Below the pieces are notes generated by a model that had not been told where the DNA came from, searched no databases, and was given only the letters and a program-made list of their open reading frames with translations. Shown here in pieces: positions 44,901 to 55,442 of a stretch of DNA of 64,000 nt. The stretch comes from Fusarium oxysporum f. sp. lycopersici 4287. Lineage: Eukaryota; Ascomycota; Sordariomycetes; Hypocreales; Nectriaceae. The position numbers and the translations under genes were made by a program. The DNA lies in contig NC_030991.1 of assembly GCF_000149955.1 (NCBI RefSeq), positions 1,584,747 to 1,648,746 of the forward strand, given 5' to 3'. Positions within the stretch are counted from its first letter, which is position 1, and every line of letters begins with the position of its first letter.

Positions 44901-46581
44901 GATGTCTATCTACCTCAAACAGAGCCTCGCGATGCATCAGATGCGAGACTTATTATCCTTGACGGTCATGGAACCCATGCACAAGTGAGTCTTTTGGTGT
45001 TTTCACCGCAGAGTCTCCCGCTATAAGGTCGCTAACGAGCACCCAGGATGAGTGGATGGCTACGTGCTTTCTGAACAACGTCTACTGCTGCTATCTACCA
45101 GCGCATTGCTCTCATGGCCTACAACCGTTAGACAATGGAATTTCTAATGTCATCAAAGGTGTGTATCGGAAAGAACTCCAAAAGCTGGCTAGTTTGACCG
45201 ATTCTGCGCCGGTTGATAAAGTCAATTTTATTCGGTCATACGCGAAAGCCAGAGAGGCGGGCATGAGGAAGAAGATTATCTTATCCGGCTGGAGGTTTAC
45301 TGGAAATTGGCCAATGAATCGGTACAAAGCTCTAGCGCATCCGGAAATTCAACCGGATAAAGAAAAAGTGCTGGAAGGCTTCAAGACGCCCAGCCCCCCT
45401 CATCTGGACTCAGATGATACGCCGGAAACGAGCCGCCAGGTGAGGGATTTGGCCAAACATCGAAGTCGTCCGACCAGGAGGAAGTACAGTAAGATCGCAA
45501 AGGGGCTGGAAGCTTTAGAGATGAAGGTGGCCGTTCAGAATGCGCGGATTACTGGGCTGGAGGAGCAGGTGTCCCAGCTGCGGCGAGGGAAGAAAAGAAA
45601 GGCGGTACCGAACCCGGACCGACGATTCATGGCTCTAGCGGAGGCTCTAGCGGCTGGAGAATCTCTTTCTAACTCAAAGGAGGCAGAAATTGAGGTGGAT
45701 GTGGACGAGGAGGTCGAGTCGGTGATTGAGGTGGGTGTCAGGTCAGAGGACGAAAGTGACGACTTTAGGGTCGTAACAAAGCACTGCCAGCGCACACGGA
45801 GCGGTCGGAAGATCAAAAAACCACGCAGAGAGTAAAATTTGATCAATTTTATGGAGAGTCTCTTTACTAACTTCGATTTTGATTGATAACGCGGTCTGTT
45901 TTTGTGTGCACGAAAATTTAGATTTTGTATGGGAGGATCGAAATTTTGGTGGTCCATTAAGTGGGGGTGTCCATTAAGTGGTCCTGGATGGTAGTATATG
46001 AACCATTAATATTAAGTATGTTAGAGCACTTACGCTCGAAAGCTTTCTCTTGTTGGCATACGAAGTGCAATCCCGCAGTCTGCAATCCACTTTACATACA
46101 GTTGCTCAAATTTATCAGCGTCAAGATCTGTCGTTTCGTCATCGTGTCGACGGCGTTTGAGGGGATTCGTGTTCTGAGACATCCGTGAGAAGGCTTCCTC
46201 AAGGTGATTCCGTGTTTTAGCAGCCCTTTCTTCATTAGGCGTTAATATATCGAGAGTAGTGTGAGATTTAAGGTGCTTGTAGATGTGTGCCGTGCCTCCA
46301 TTTTCGAGATATTCGGCAGGCTTCCCTTTACAGTCCTTGCAACGCCATATAATCTGACCTTCCGTATTACGGACGATCTGATTCTTTCCGAAGGGCGTAT
46401 GATCCCATATCTTCGACGTACGCTTCTTCTTCTTAAATTGAGAGGCTAACAACGGCGAAATAGATGTCTCTCCGACATCAGAATCTCCGTTGTTGCTGAT
46501 AACCGACGAATCAGGGGCTAGGGAAGTCTGGGATGATGTAGCCGTGAAGGAAACGCTAATGTCTGGGCGCTGAGAAGTCAT
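41996..46581 (-). CDS. hAT transposase, uninterrupted across four exons
   Basis: Exons 46581-46034, 43763-43369, 43323-42904, 42858-41996; all phases agree, giving 741 residues with no internal stop. A BED-type zinc finger is near residues 70-105 (WRCKDCKGKPAEYLENGGTAH...LKSH). The RNase H-like core includes IHFTIDIWSSPN and YFVSDNADSNDTLM, and the C-terminal dimerisation region reads WWLEDTQQTLYPNLSKMALDLL then PAMSAEPERLFS. Introns 2 and 3 are only 45 bp. Intron 1 (GTAAGT...TTTTAG) contains the whole Fot element at 43783-45991 and is therefore about 2.27 kb. If that intron is still spliced, the transposase could be made. Confidence 0.82.
43783..45991 (+). mobile_element. Fot/pogo-like DNA transposon, copy A2 (complete, nested in hAT intron)
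   Basis: TA at 43781-43782 and 45992-45993 flanks inverted ends CCATCTAGGACCACTTAATGG and CCATCCAGGACCACTTAATGG. The right end has two subterminal CACTTAATGGAC units, the left only one. 2209 bp, transposase on the plus strand, opposite to the hAT gene. Same family as 29481-31707. Confidence 0.9.
44071..45835 (+). CDS. Fot/pogo transposase A2, intact with two introns
   Basis: Exons 44071-44581, 44644-44984, 45047-45835; introns of 62 bp each; 546 residues. The N-terminus has a helix-turn-helix (TEAAQRRGVPRSTIYRRLSGQ) and a CENP-B/Tc5-type DNA-binding region (KHWTTRFVKRHPKLSTK). DDE residues lie in NVDEGGIMAGFG, LIILDGHGTH and HGLQPLDNGI. The tail is basic, then acidic (EIEVDVDEEVESV). The first acceptor is CATGAG at 44643; the nearer CAG acceptors lead to stops in this copy and in A1. 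No lesion found, so this is a candidate source of active transposase for A1 and A3. Confidence 0.85.
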
Positions 46582-47261
46582 TATTTCGTACAATAAGACT
46601 TGTTGATGAAGTAGGGAAAAATTCAGGAGCTGACACGCTTCGTGTAAGGGGCACAGGCCTTATTCGTCCAGAAGCGTTCTTGGAAACCAACAAATTGATT
46701 ATATTAAAGTCAAGAAGAACTGAATGCTCTCGGAGAGCTGGCGACCTTGTTACATACTCAAATACTTAGGAGTTTGTAGCGAGGCCGTTATTTGGTGGTG
46801 TTATTACTATCGGCATCAGCCAAGTGCAGATCAACGTCCCAACCAGGTTACACTTCATTAATAAAAGGTTTTGTAAATTGGGATCTTCATAATGCTTCAT
46901 ATATGGGGAGAGACCTCATATTGATCTAATTACATAGTATTTGCACTATATTTGTGTCAAAAGTAGGGTAGCCCTGATCTGTTTAGCTTCCCTGACAAGG
47001 ATCTGATGCTCCATCTGTATATAAGGAGCTCTGCTGGCCCCCTCCTATGATAGAATCAAGGCTCTTTTAACCCTCTCTTATGTGCCCCTCTGCTGTGCGT
47101 GCCACAATTTGATATCATATTTATACGATATTTGAACGACCATGCACTGTACTACACGGTTTCCGCTGTTGCTTGCACTGCACGGTATAAAAATACCGCG
47201 CAGGCAATACGATATTGAATATGATATCGTCTTATTTACGGCCACACTATTTACTTCACTG

Positions 47262-47550
47262 AGTGATGGAACTTGTTTGGCCCGACATAGTGAACATTCC
47301 AGGTCAAATTCACCCTATTGTTCGTCCCATAACCAGCGATCCGGTATGTGACAGACCCCTCAATCCCCGTGCCAATATGGCACGAGTTGCAGCGCCACAT
47401 GCCGCTCTCCCCCGCCCGGATCTCCTGCGGCGGCTGCGACTCCGGAGTGTCCATCCATTCGCCGTGACCGAGGCGTGGGGACTCGGACTCGAGGTTGAGC
47501 TCCTCATTGGTATGGTTTAGGACCATGACTATGAGCTCCCTGACGGCCAT
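47262..47550 (-). pseudogene. ET79-like small protein, second copy, cut off by hAT
   Basis: The start MAVRELIVMVLNHTNEE (47550) aligns without gaps with the gene at 24291 through to YVGPNKF, about 95 residues, with most positions identical or similar. It then runs into the hAT terminus, which adds a few codons before a stop at 47251. The last 30 or more residues of the paralogue are missing. No matching remainder exists on the far side of the hAT. The truncated product is probably non-functional. Confidence 0.7.
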
Positions 47551-48284
47551 TTGGACGTTGATTGTGAGAGATCTGTCAAGTGGCTTGTCCGTATCGATAA
47601 TCCAGGTTAGAAAATAAACAGTGGTTAATATAAGCGGGGGGACGAATTTTTGCGATGGTTGATCACCATGTTTATTGTCAAAGGAAAGTTCGTCTAATGT
47701 AGCATAATGCTTGTTCTCACAACATGTCCCGGCGAACCTTATATTACATAAGGAAAAGGTCGAAACCAAAATTAATGATCACATGCCTGCAAATAATGCG
47801 TGTCGTCATTAGAGGAAACTTTACGCCTTCTTCTCAGCCACTTGATGAAATTGATGTCGAGCTGCATCATCATCATCAGGTGACCCTGACAAGAGCAAGG
47901 TGCTAAGGTCGTCTTCTATGATGCAAGTTCATAATAGAGGCGTTGCAAGGCGCCTAGATGGCACCCTGGATGATATTTATCTGAATATCAACGCTTTGGC
48001 TTGAACCTTGTTGAGCTTGGGAAGCATGTGAAGTCGCACTGGTATATCCGCTCATAGCGGCCATTATAAAGCCGCCTAGCGAAAAACACTCGCTTCCCAC
48101 TAATTGCCGACGCCTTTTCTCTTTAAGTATACGGTTTGTATCTATTACATTAATACGTCCCAATCTAGAGCCTTAAAAGCCCACCCTGCTTGATTGTTTC
48201 TCCACAGAACCTAGAGATAATATTAATACGTCGCTTCCTCGGCTCCCATCACCGCCAGTAGAATCCGGCCCCCCAAGGCCAGTA
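47551..48284. other. Intergenic, no gene recognised
   Basis: 5' flank of the truncated ET79-like gene and 3' flank of the PhoD-like gene. Nothing further supported. Confidence 0.4.
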
Positions 48285-50741
48285 CTACTGTTCTCCAATT
48301 GTATCCGCCGTGGCCGGGGGAGGCTTAGTCCCCTCGCGCTTTACGTAATTCAGCAGAGGGATCGTCAAACCATACATCTCCGTCCGCCCTTCCGGGTCGT
48401 GCTGGTTGATCTCGACATTAATGCACACATCCAGCGTGCCGTCATTGCCAGCCCCGTGAGTCTCAAACGCTGCTGCTTTATGAGCCGTACCTGCTCCGAC
48501 CTCACCCTTGTGAAGAAAGCTGTGCCCATCATTGTCCACAAACTTCTGCGCCTCGCCGTCCAAGGGAGCCTCGGTACCACCATTGGCACTGGCACTGTTG
48601 GGGGAATTCTCCGTGATCGTTGCAAAGTTGCGGCTCGGCATCGTGCAATGGTTGTTTTTCGCTGTCTTATTCGAGTCCCCGGGGTCTTTGTTGAAGAGAT
48701 TGAGCAGGGTGTCGTCGGTCTCGTGGTTCATATGGTGAATCTTGTTCCTGCGAGCTAACAAATTCGCAACCGCTTGAGGTGGAGGTTCGTTGACGATGGC
48801 TGACGAGATCACATTGACCATGTAGCGGTGATCTTCCTCGGCGGGAATTTGAAGGTCTGGGTTCGAGTAGAATCGCCCCAGGGCTGCCAGGTGCACATCA
48901 CCTCCGAGAATAGTGATTCGCACTGAAAAGTCTGCTGCTACCTGTTGAAGCCGCACCATCAACTCGGCGCGTTCCTTCTTGTGAGTCCTCGAGGTGTAGT
49001 GATCGTCCAGATCATCCAGCAGATCGATGCTACCATCAAAGTGGTTGAACAGGGCGCCACCGAGACCAAACCGCCGGTTGAGGAACTTCACAGGGCCCAT
49101 CACTGGGCTTCGGAAGATATTCTCGAGCCATGTCAACCGCTAATAACCTTATCAACCTCTGACCAGTTTCCCGCCAAATTCTCGGATAACGTACCGGGTA
49201 AGCAATAGGAATGCCCAGGAGCAGGATCAGGTGCTTAATGGGCGCTCCCGAGTTGGCAGCAGCTGCCAATTCCAATCGCAGCTTTTTAAATACGACCTCG
49301 TATGTTTCTGGATAGTTCACCTGATGTCTGGTACGCTGCGCATCTGGTGAGCACTTGTTTCGTGAACGTTCCAAGGGTCACGCCAACCTCGGTTCGCGCG
49401 TCAATGCCAACGAGCGCAATTCGTGCACCAAGTCTTGCATACAAGTTGTATGAGTGCTCAGCCACGTAGGGTCCCGGCTTAGGGCCAACAATGTAGAGGG
49501 GGTCGTTCTTCGTAGGTGCAACATAGGTGTCGATGAGCTGATTCGGGTCGGGTTCCTGCGTATGTTCTGCGATCGGAGCATGCTCTATACCAAATGAGTC
49601 CTCCATTCACCTCTAGAGGAGTCAAAAATACCCACCACTCGTGTAAGTAGACGTTGGGGGTGGCAAATGATGCTGGAAGAGCATGTAGTACTTGTGAGCA
49701 GTGCCACCGATGCCCCGGAAGACATCGCAACGCATAAAGTAGTCGACATAGGATCCAAACCCGTCGATGATCTGGACCCTGATTAGTGGATGTCACTCTG
49801 AAGAAAGCATCCAAACTCACATCGTGGTCATCCCAGATGTTGATCTGGGGAATCTGCCCATTGGCCAACGCAAAGGGCTCAGTGTTGTACCACCGGATAT
49901 AATTCTTAAGATGGTATTCGTCGCATTTCACTCGGAGCATTTCAGGGAAAGGGTAGTCCCTCCGCTTCTTCGGATTCCCAATGTCCGTCCATTGCCGCAA
50001 CGGGCCATCAACTCTGATTCCGTCGTTGTAGATCTGGTCACCACCTCCGATCATGACATGCCAGGGCCTCGCTTTGTGCTTTCTCATCACATCGTTCCAC
50101 AGCGCCGGGCCGCTCCATGCCGCCTCGTCGGTTCCTACACTGAAGCCGTTGCACGAGTGGAACATGATTCGCATCGATTCGGCTGCAGCAGGGACGAAAA
50201 AGTTATTGATGCGTGGCTTGTAGTCGGTCGAGAAGCGCATGTCAGGAATAGCATATTCGTAGTTGGTCTCAGTGGCTTCGATGGGGACGCTGACGTCGAA
50301 GGCCCAGAAGGTGTTCCGCGGATCCGAGTAGAGGCAATGCGACTCGAATCGGGTGTCCTCGATTGACTGATGGTCGACATGGTTTTGGGCTGCGGGTTCA
50401 GGATGCTTTCCCGGTACAACTCGTCGGAGGGTCAAGAAAGGTTGGTGAAGAAGTTGCCTCCCGCCGCCCTTGACAACAATCAGCACGCTCCCGTGCCAGC
50501 GCCCCTCGTGCATGCGACGATAATTCAGCAGAGGCCCGCACACGATCTCCTTGCTGTCAAGAGCCTCAGACCTACCCCCCTGAGTACTACCGGTCTGGAC
50601 GGGGCCGCGCGTATGGGTGTGAATTCGCGCCGGGTGACACTCAAATGCTGAGGATTCCTGGCGATTCCATCGAGTCGTCGATGCGCATGGATTGCGCTCG
50701 ACATCGCCGGTGAGCGGTCTCTCTCCGTCACGAACCGGCAT
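48285..50741 (-). CDS. PhoD-like phosphatase (metallophosphatase family)
   Basis: Five exons: 50741-49821, 49771-49636, 49584-49388, 49335-49195, 49139-48285, with 49- to 55-bp introns; 749 residues. The core reads IMFHSCNGFSVG, HVMIGGGDQIYNDG, INIWDDHD followed by IIDGFGSY, LGARIALVGIDARTE, and VRITILGGDVHLAALG, the metal-ligand motifs of the PhoD-like phosphatase fold seen in many fungal genomes. A predicted metal-dependent phosphodiesterase/phosphatase; substrate unknown. No signal peptide is obvious, so it is probably intracellular. The fourth intron has the donor GTTGGC; the second acceptor GGTATAG was chosen because the nearer ones bring in stops. The N-terminal ~80 residues are weakly family-like, so the start is less sure. 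Confidence 0.85.
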
Positions 50742-51779
50742 GGTTTCCTGCTAAGTGCGAATCAAACAGCTGCGGAAGAGTCACCGGGCGTCAGAAGAGG
50801 TTTTTTTTTTTTTTTCCCGAACACGCGAGGGATCGAGAGCTTACTGCGATTATCCTGGGAGTTAACAGCTAACGCCTCACGGCTGTCCAAGTCTGCGACC
50901 GGGGGACAAATAAGAACAATGCGATCATTCCCTTAGAGGCGCAGACGACCGGCATTCGCTCGCTGCAGGGAATCGTCTCTTCGATAGGAGGACGGGAAGA
51001 TGCGATGGAAGCTGTTGGGAAGAGTGAACCGAGTAAGGAAGCGGGAAAGTCCGACTACGTAGAGCTTGCTTGGGATAGGGCAGGAGCAAGACACACAAAG
51101 CAATGACGCACCGCACGACCAAGGCGAGCTAGGATGCAATAGAGCGGGCGATAGAGTGGATGATGGGTTCTCAAGCTGGGTGGAAACTTGATTTATCAAG
51201 ATACCTTATCTCCTGAGAGGTCATAAGGCTCCTTTCCGTACCTGGCTCCACTTGACCCCACGTACAAGAAAGCTACAAAGGTTTTGCCTAACGAAGAGTG
51301 TGTAAAGGAGTCGCATCTCTGTAACGGATTAACCTCGACTACTGTTACGACTAGTATATTGTCTTTTTAGTGGATGTTTATTGGTTATTGCCCTTCTATA
51401 ACTTCGTGACTTTTAGTGAGATGCGAGTTAGCTAGTATTGACCTATTACGATACCCTGATTGGCTATACCCTCCCGTAGTGACTGCATTGGAGCCTTATG
51501 ACCTCTGAGGAGATAAATCTCAAGTGCCACCGCTAAAATGCTACTCCAGTTGCCACCGAGCAACAGCAGGCTAGCTATAGTAGGCTTGAGGAACCAGACT
51601 GAGCAAGGCACATTTTGCCGTCATCACGAGGTCAGCGGCTCCCAACAGCCAAACCCGGGCATACTATTACGGGTGTTTGGGCGCTGCCAAGTCCAGCTAA
51701 CCACGGAAGGCCATAAGGGGCAGTACTAAAACCCCAAATTGATTTTTTTTTTTAGGATGGGGCCACCCCCTCCGTCCGG
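50742..51779. other. Intergenic with an inverted copy of a dispersed repeat
   Basis: A T-run lies at about 50802-50816 in the promoter region. 51222-51330 is the inverted counterpart of 25627-25722 (see there). The phrase CCTTATGACCTCT recurs, inverted, near 51215 and 51497, suggesting inverted ends of an old element of about 290 bp. No gene. Confidence 0.45.
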
Positions 51780-52183
51780 TGTCACGAGCTCTGATTCTCT
51801 GATGTGTCTTATTGGATGTGTGTATGTTCTTTGTTGAGTTGCTTCCCTGCTCTAAGTCCCATATACATCTTTATACTGGGGTCTGACTGGAGTATCACTG
51901 CTATAACGATCGCACGCCCCATTATGTAAAGTACACAACGTGACACACCCCTTAGCCGAGGCCATTCTAGAGGACTTGGCTACTCTTTAGCTTGTGGTCT
52001 GTTTGTGTTGAACGGATCGCGTGCGCCTTGATGTCCTTAATTGTATGTGTATTGTCCGAACTCCATCCCCCGCCTTCCTCGGAGAGGGGTCTGCTTATCA
52101 TGCTTTCCTGAATGGGTCTAGGGTTGCCGACAGCTGACTATTAGGTCACACGATACCCCGTGCGACCATCCTACTGTTCAACA
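51780..52183 (+). mobile_element. Solo LTR, family B
   Basis: Runs from TGTCACGAGCTCTGATTC to CCTACTGTTCAACA, 404 bp with TG...CA ends. Its first 62 bases recur at 19500-19561. The flanking 5-mers (TCCGG and GAAGG) do not match. TGTCACGAG starts are common among fungal gypsy-type LTRs, but family cannot be proven without internal sequence. Confidence 0.55.
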
Positions 52184-52375
52184 GAAGGCTAGTTTATAAA
52201 GGAGGTATTTTAATAAATTTTATATTAACGTAGTTGATAAGCGAGTTAGCCAGACAAGCGAGTTAGCCAGTATACTGTGCAGCTAAAAATAGCGTACCCT
52301 ATAGTATTTTAATCCCTAAATAAATTAGCTAAAAATTAAATAAACCTTTTTCCTAAAATAGTATAACGTAGTTGA

Positions 52376-54225
52376 TAAGCGAGTTAGCCAGACAAGCGAG
52401 TTAGCCACAAATCTCAACCTTCATATTTCAATTGCCAATAAAAACACCACAACCGATCTGATCAATTAAAACTAATTACTATCCTTATCCTTAGTGACTT
52501 CAATTGCCTCTTGGCAAGTCCTTGCATTATGCCCGGCCTTGCCGCAAGTCCTACAATGCCGAACCTTCGGTCCCTCCGACCTTCCCCGACCACCACTTCT
52601 CGACGATTCAGCTACTATCTGTGTATCTACATCTATCTGATCAATTTGACTCTGACCAGTCCCTATAGTCATCCTGCCGCTATCTTGTAGCCGGGTTTTT
52701 TTTGCTCTTTTCTTCCGGCTTTGTGTTGCATTTGCCTCTCGAAGGTCTTCGACTTCAGCCTCTAGCAGGGCAGTCTTATGCATATTTCTCATCACTGACT
52801 TAGTAAGAGACTGAAGAGCTTCAAGGATCGACTCTGGAGAGCTACTATGATGTCTTCTGATCCGTCTCTGAAGGTATTCTGAATGAGAATCGGCCTCGGT
52901 GACAGTCCTTGGTGTCTTTGGGGTCCAAGGTTGAGCCCGGCTTGTATCCTCTTTGGGAGGCGTTGGGGTCTGTAGCCGTATATTAAGCTTCGAGATGACA
53001 TTTTCTGGGTCGAAGGGAACAAGCCCGGCCCCTCTAAAACCTCCTCGTATATTACTTTCGGTAATAGCAGCTTGGTGGGCGGCATAAAAGGCAGGAAAGA
53101 ACTGGGTCTTGGTGATGTGGGTTATAGAGCGTCTTATGAGATGCTCAATTTCTCGACCATAGGCCCTTTTCAGCGGCCCAAAGCACCCAATATCAAGAGG
53201 TTGGAGTAGATGAGAGGAATGAGGAGGCATATAAAGCGGGATAATGTTCTTTTCCTTGCAATATGCTTCAAAGTCGGTCGAGTGGTGACTTTCGTGACCA
53301 TCGAGGATCAGAAGGCGATAGGAACCAACTGATCGGTTGATTGTATGGTTATCGAAGTGCTTTAGCCAGTCGAGACCCGTGTCATTGTTTATCCATCCAT
53401 TTGGAGTCGTGGCAATAGCCCAATCGGCCGGGAGGCTGCTTCCTTCATACCAGTTACGAAGGTGATGCTTGCCTGTAACTATGATGAACGGCGGGATTGA
53501 TTGACCTTCTGCATTGGCTGCCTCGATCACAGTAACCCATTCTCGACTTCCAGGCTGGACTGATTTTGGCCTTCCACGCCTCTCTGCACTTGTAACTACT
53601 TTGCCGGCTGAAATCATGCCCATCATAAAGCCGGTCTCATCAAAGTTCCAGATATCATCTAATCGGATACCATATTTCGCAATTGTATTCTCTACAAGCC
53701 TGAACCAATTGCGAATAATAGTCGGATCTTCACATAAGGCTCTCTGATAGTCATATCTCCGCTGATAACGCGATTTAAGCTCTGGTTGCCGCTGAATAAA
53801 ATTGATAGCCCAGCGCTTGCCAACTGGTGGTGCATCGCGGGCAGCAAGCAGTCGATTTGCCATATCTTCAACAACAGAGATGCGACAAGGGAGTCCTCGC
53901 GAATCTAGATCAAGAGCATATTGAAGTACAGTCTCTTCTTCTAGCTTTGATAGCTTCCGTGAGTTTGCCACAGTATCGCGTCGTGATTGTCTACCGTTCT
54001 TCCGATTCCTTAGGGTATTACGATCAACTTCATATATCTGAGCAGCGCGTCGGAAACTTAATTTAGGGTCGTTTTGAAGGGCTTGAAGAGCAAGAATAAC
54101 TCGAGCTTCTTTTGAAGGCTGCGACATATTTGGTGGTTGAGATTTAATTGATCTGATAGTGTTGATGTATGGTGAGGGATTTTTGGCTAACTCGCTTGTC
54201 TGGCTAACTCGCTTATCAACTACGT
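52376..54225 (-). mobile_element. Pogo-family DNA transposon (autonomous type), inner copy
   Basis: TA at 52374-52375 and 54226-54227; perfect-looking 42-bp inverted repeats with a doubled GCGAGTTAGCCA motif; 1850 bp with one intron-free transposase gene. Both ends and the gene are intact, so it may be active. Confidence 0.9.
52472..54127 (-). CDS. Pogo/Fot-type transposase with C-terminal zinc knuckle
   Basis: 551 residues, no intron. Residues ~5-50 form a psq-type helix-turn-helix (LSFRRAAQIYEVDRNTLRNRKNG); ~65-135 are a CENP-B/Tc5-type DNA-binding region (VGKRWAINFIQRQPEL). The DDE core shows IWNFDETGFMMG, RLLILDGHESHHS and HSSHLLQPLDIGCFG. After a linker and a coiled segment there is a CCHC zinc knuckle at the very end (CRTCGKAGHNARTC), an accessory seen in some fungal pogo-like transposases. 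Not the same subfamily as copies A1-A3, which lack the knuckle and have other TIRs. Confidence 0.93.
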   Translation of the reverse strand: MSQPSKEARVILALQALQNDPKLSFRRAAQIYEVDRNTLRNRKNGRQSRRDTVANSRKLSKLEEETVLQYALDLDSRGLPCRISVVEDMANRLLAARDAPPVGKRWAINFIQRQPELKSRYQRRYDYQRALCEDPTIIRNWFRLVENTIAKYGIRLDDIWNFDETGFMMGMISAGKVVTSAERRGRPKSVQPGSREWVTVIEAANAEGQSIPPFIIVTGKHHLRNWYEGSSLPADWAIATTPNGWINNDTGLDWLKHFDNHTINRSVGSYRLLILDGHESHHSTDFEAYCKEKNIIPLYMPPHSSHLLQPLDIGCFGPLKRAYGREIEHLIRRSITHITKTQFFPAFYAAHQAAITESNIRGGFRGAGLVPFDPENVISKLNIRLQTPTPPKEDTSRAQPWTPKTPRTVTEADSHSEYLQRRIRRHHSSSPESILEALQSLTKSVMRNMHKTALLEAEVEDLREANATQSRKKRAKKTRLQDSGRMTIGTGQSQIDQIDVDTQIVAESSRSGGRGRSEGPKVRHCRTCGKAGHNARTCQEAIEVTKDKDSN

Positions 54226-54597
54226 TAGTTAATCTTATTAAGAGGTATTTTTAAAAGATTTTTAAAATTTTTAAATTATATAGAAAACTTTAAAATACAG
54301 TGTATTTTACAGTATAAATAGACTTTAAAGTTTATAGCTATATAGGATTTATTTAAAAATCTAAGATAATTAATATAGCTTACTTTAGGACTTATTTATA
54401 GGTTACCTAATTATGAGCTATTTTAAGCTTGATTTGAATTTTTAAGAATTATTTAAAAAATAGGTTTTAAGGTGAAAAGTATACTGGCTAACTCGCTTGT
54501 CTGGCTAACTCGCTTATCAACTACGTTAATCTTATATAGTTATATTACTTATATCGCCATAATCATTTGTAATCTCTTGGATCCTATGCTCACTTTG

Positions 54598-55342
54598 CTT
54601 CCAATAGGCCAAACCACTATCGACTGCACGTCTTGGAACACGTCCATGATCCGGGAAGTGATGGATGCAACGAAGCCATTCCGATCTGACACTATTTTGC
54701 TCGTCGTTGCAAACCCTGTTGATCTGCTCACTTCTATCGCTCAGGAAATGTCTGGGCTTCCCAAGTCTCAAGTCATAGGTTCAGGAACCTCTCTGGATAC
54801 TGCCAGGCTACGCGGAATGGTTGGGTCTCGAGGTTCGGTGAGTACTCACTATTGCAGCACTCTTTGTTCCCGCCTGTGGTGGCTACTTACCTATCTTTCA
54901 GGTATCCCCCTCTTCCATAGGTGTTTTTGTGGTTGGAGTTCACGGAGAAGACCAGGTTACTGCATGGTCGACGGCAACTGTTGGTACAGTCCCCATTTCT
55001 GAAGTCCAGATGTTTAGCACTCTTGATCGTACAAGAATTGACAGCATCTGCAAGCATCGATCACAAGTAATCACCCGAGGTAAAGGCTCGGCCCCATTCG
55101 GAATTGCTTCTATAGCTGCAAACCTATGCTGTTCTATTCTCTTGGACAAGCGTTAAATCATGCCTGTCTGCCATTTCCAACCTCAGTTCGATTGCTGTCT
55201 GAGCATGCCTGCTATCATTGGAAGGAAAGGAATTCTGAGTACCATGCCCCTGTCTTTGGACGATCAGGAGCATAGAGCTATAGCCGCATCAGCGAAGCAC
55301 TTAAAGAACAGGATTGAGTGGATCCAAGAGTATTGGTGGTAA
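54598..55342 (+). pseudogene. L-lactate dehydrogenase, 5'-truncated and with a stop
   Basis: From about 54598 the frame reads IREVMDATKPFRSDTILLVV, ANPVDLLT, SGLPKSQVIGSG and LDTARLRGMV, clear lactate/malate dehydrogenase signatures (the NAD-fold region before the active-site loop). A GTGAGT...TTTCAG intron at about 54839-54901 precedes SPSSIGVFVVGVHGEDQVTAW, which carries the catalytic His in GVHGE. After ILLDKR a TAA interrupts the frame (55154-55156), and the C-terminal helix region continues to 55342 (RIEWIQEYWW). The first ~110 residues with the nucleotide-binding GxGxxG are missing; the 5' break lies next to the pogo element. A decayed duplicate of an LDH gene. Confidence 0.8.
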
Positions 55343-55442
55343 TGAAACATTGTGTCTGGAATTGTCACATTTGCAAGTAATCATTTGAAAATCATTTTGA
55401 TGGAATCTCATACGATAGTCGATAAAATCTCATAGTCGATTA

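Larger units (their letters stand above)
41537..47261 (-). mobile_element. hAT transposon (family 1) with readable transposase, carrying a Fot element
   Basis: Both ends start CAGTGAAGTAAATAGTG (left on the plus strand at 41537, right on the minus strand at 47261), 17 identical bases of hAT type. The element is 5.7 kb, of which 2.2 kb is a nested Fot. The flanking 8-mers GATATATG (41529-41536) and AGTGATGG (47262-47269) differ, so there is no target duplication. The left flank is the end of a MARVEL gene; the right flank is a truncated ET79-like gene. Confidence 0.85.
52228..54526. mobile_element. Outer pogo-family element (MITE-like) hosting a relative
   Basis: The TIR ACGTAGTTGATAAGCGAGTT appears at 52228 and, inverted, ends at 54526, each flanked by TA. 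The TIR contains GCGAGTTAGCCA twice. The outer interior is about 148 bp on the left and 300 bp of very AT-rich DNA on the right, with no coding frame. The element at 52376-54225 with the same TIRs sits inside it. Without the insert the outer element is about 450 bp. Confidence 0.85.
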
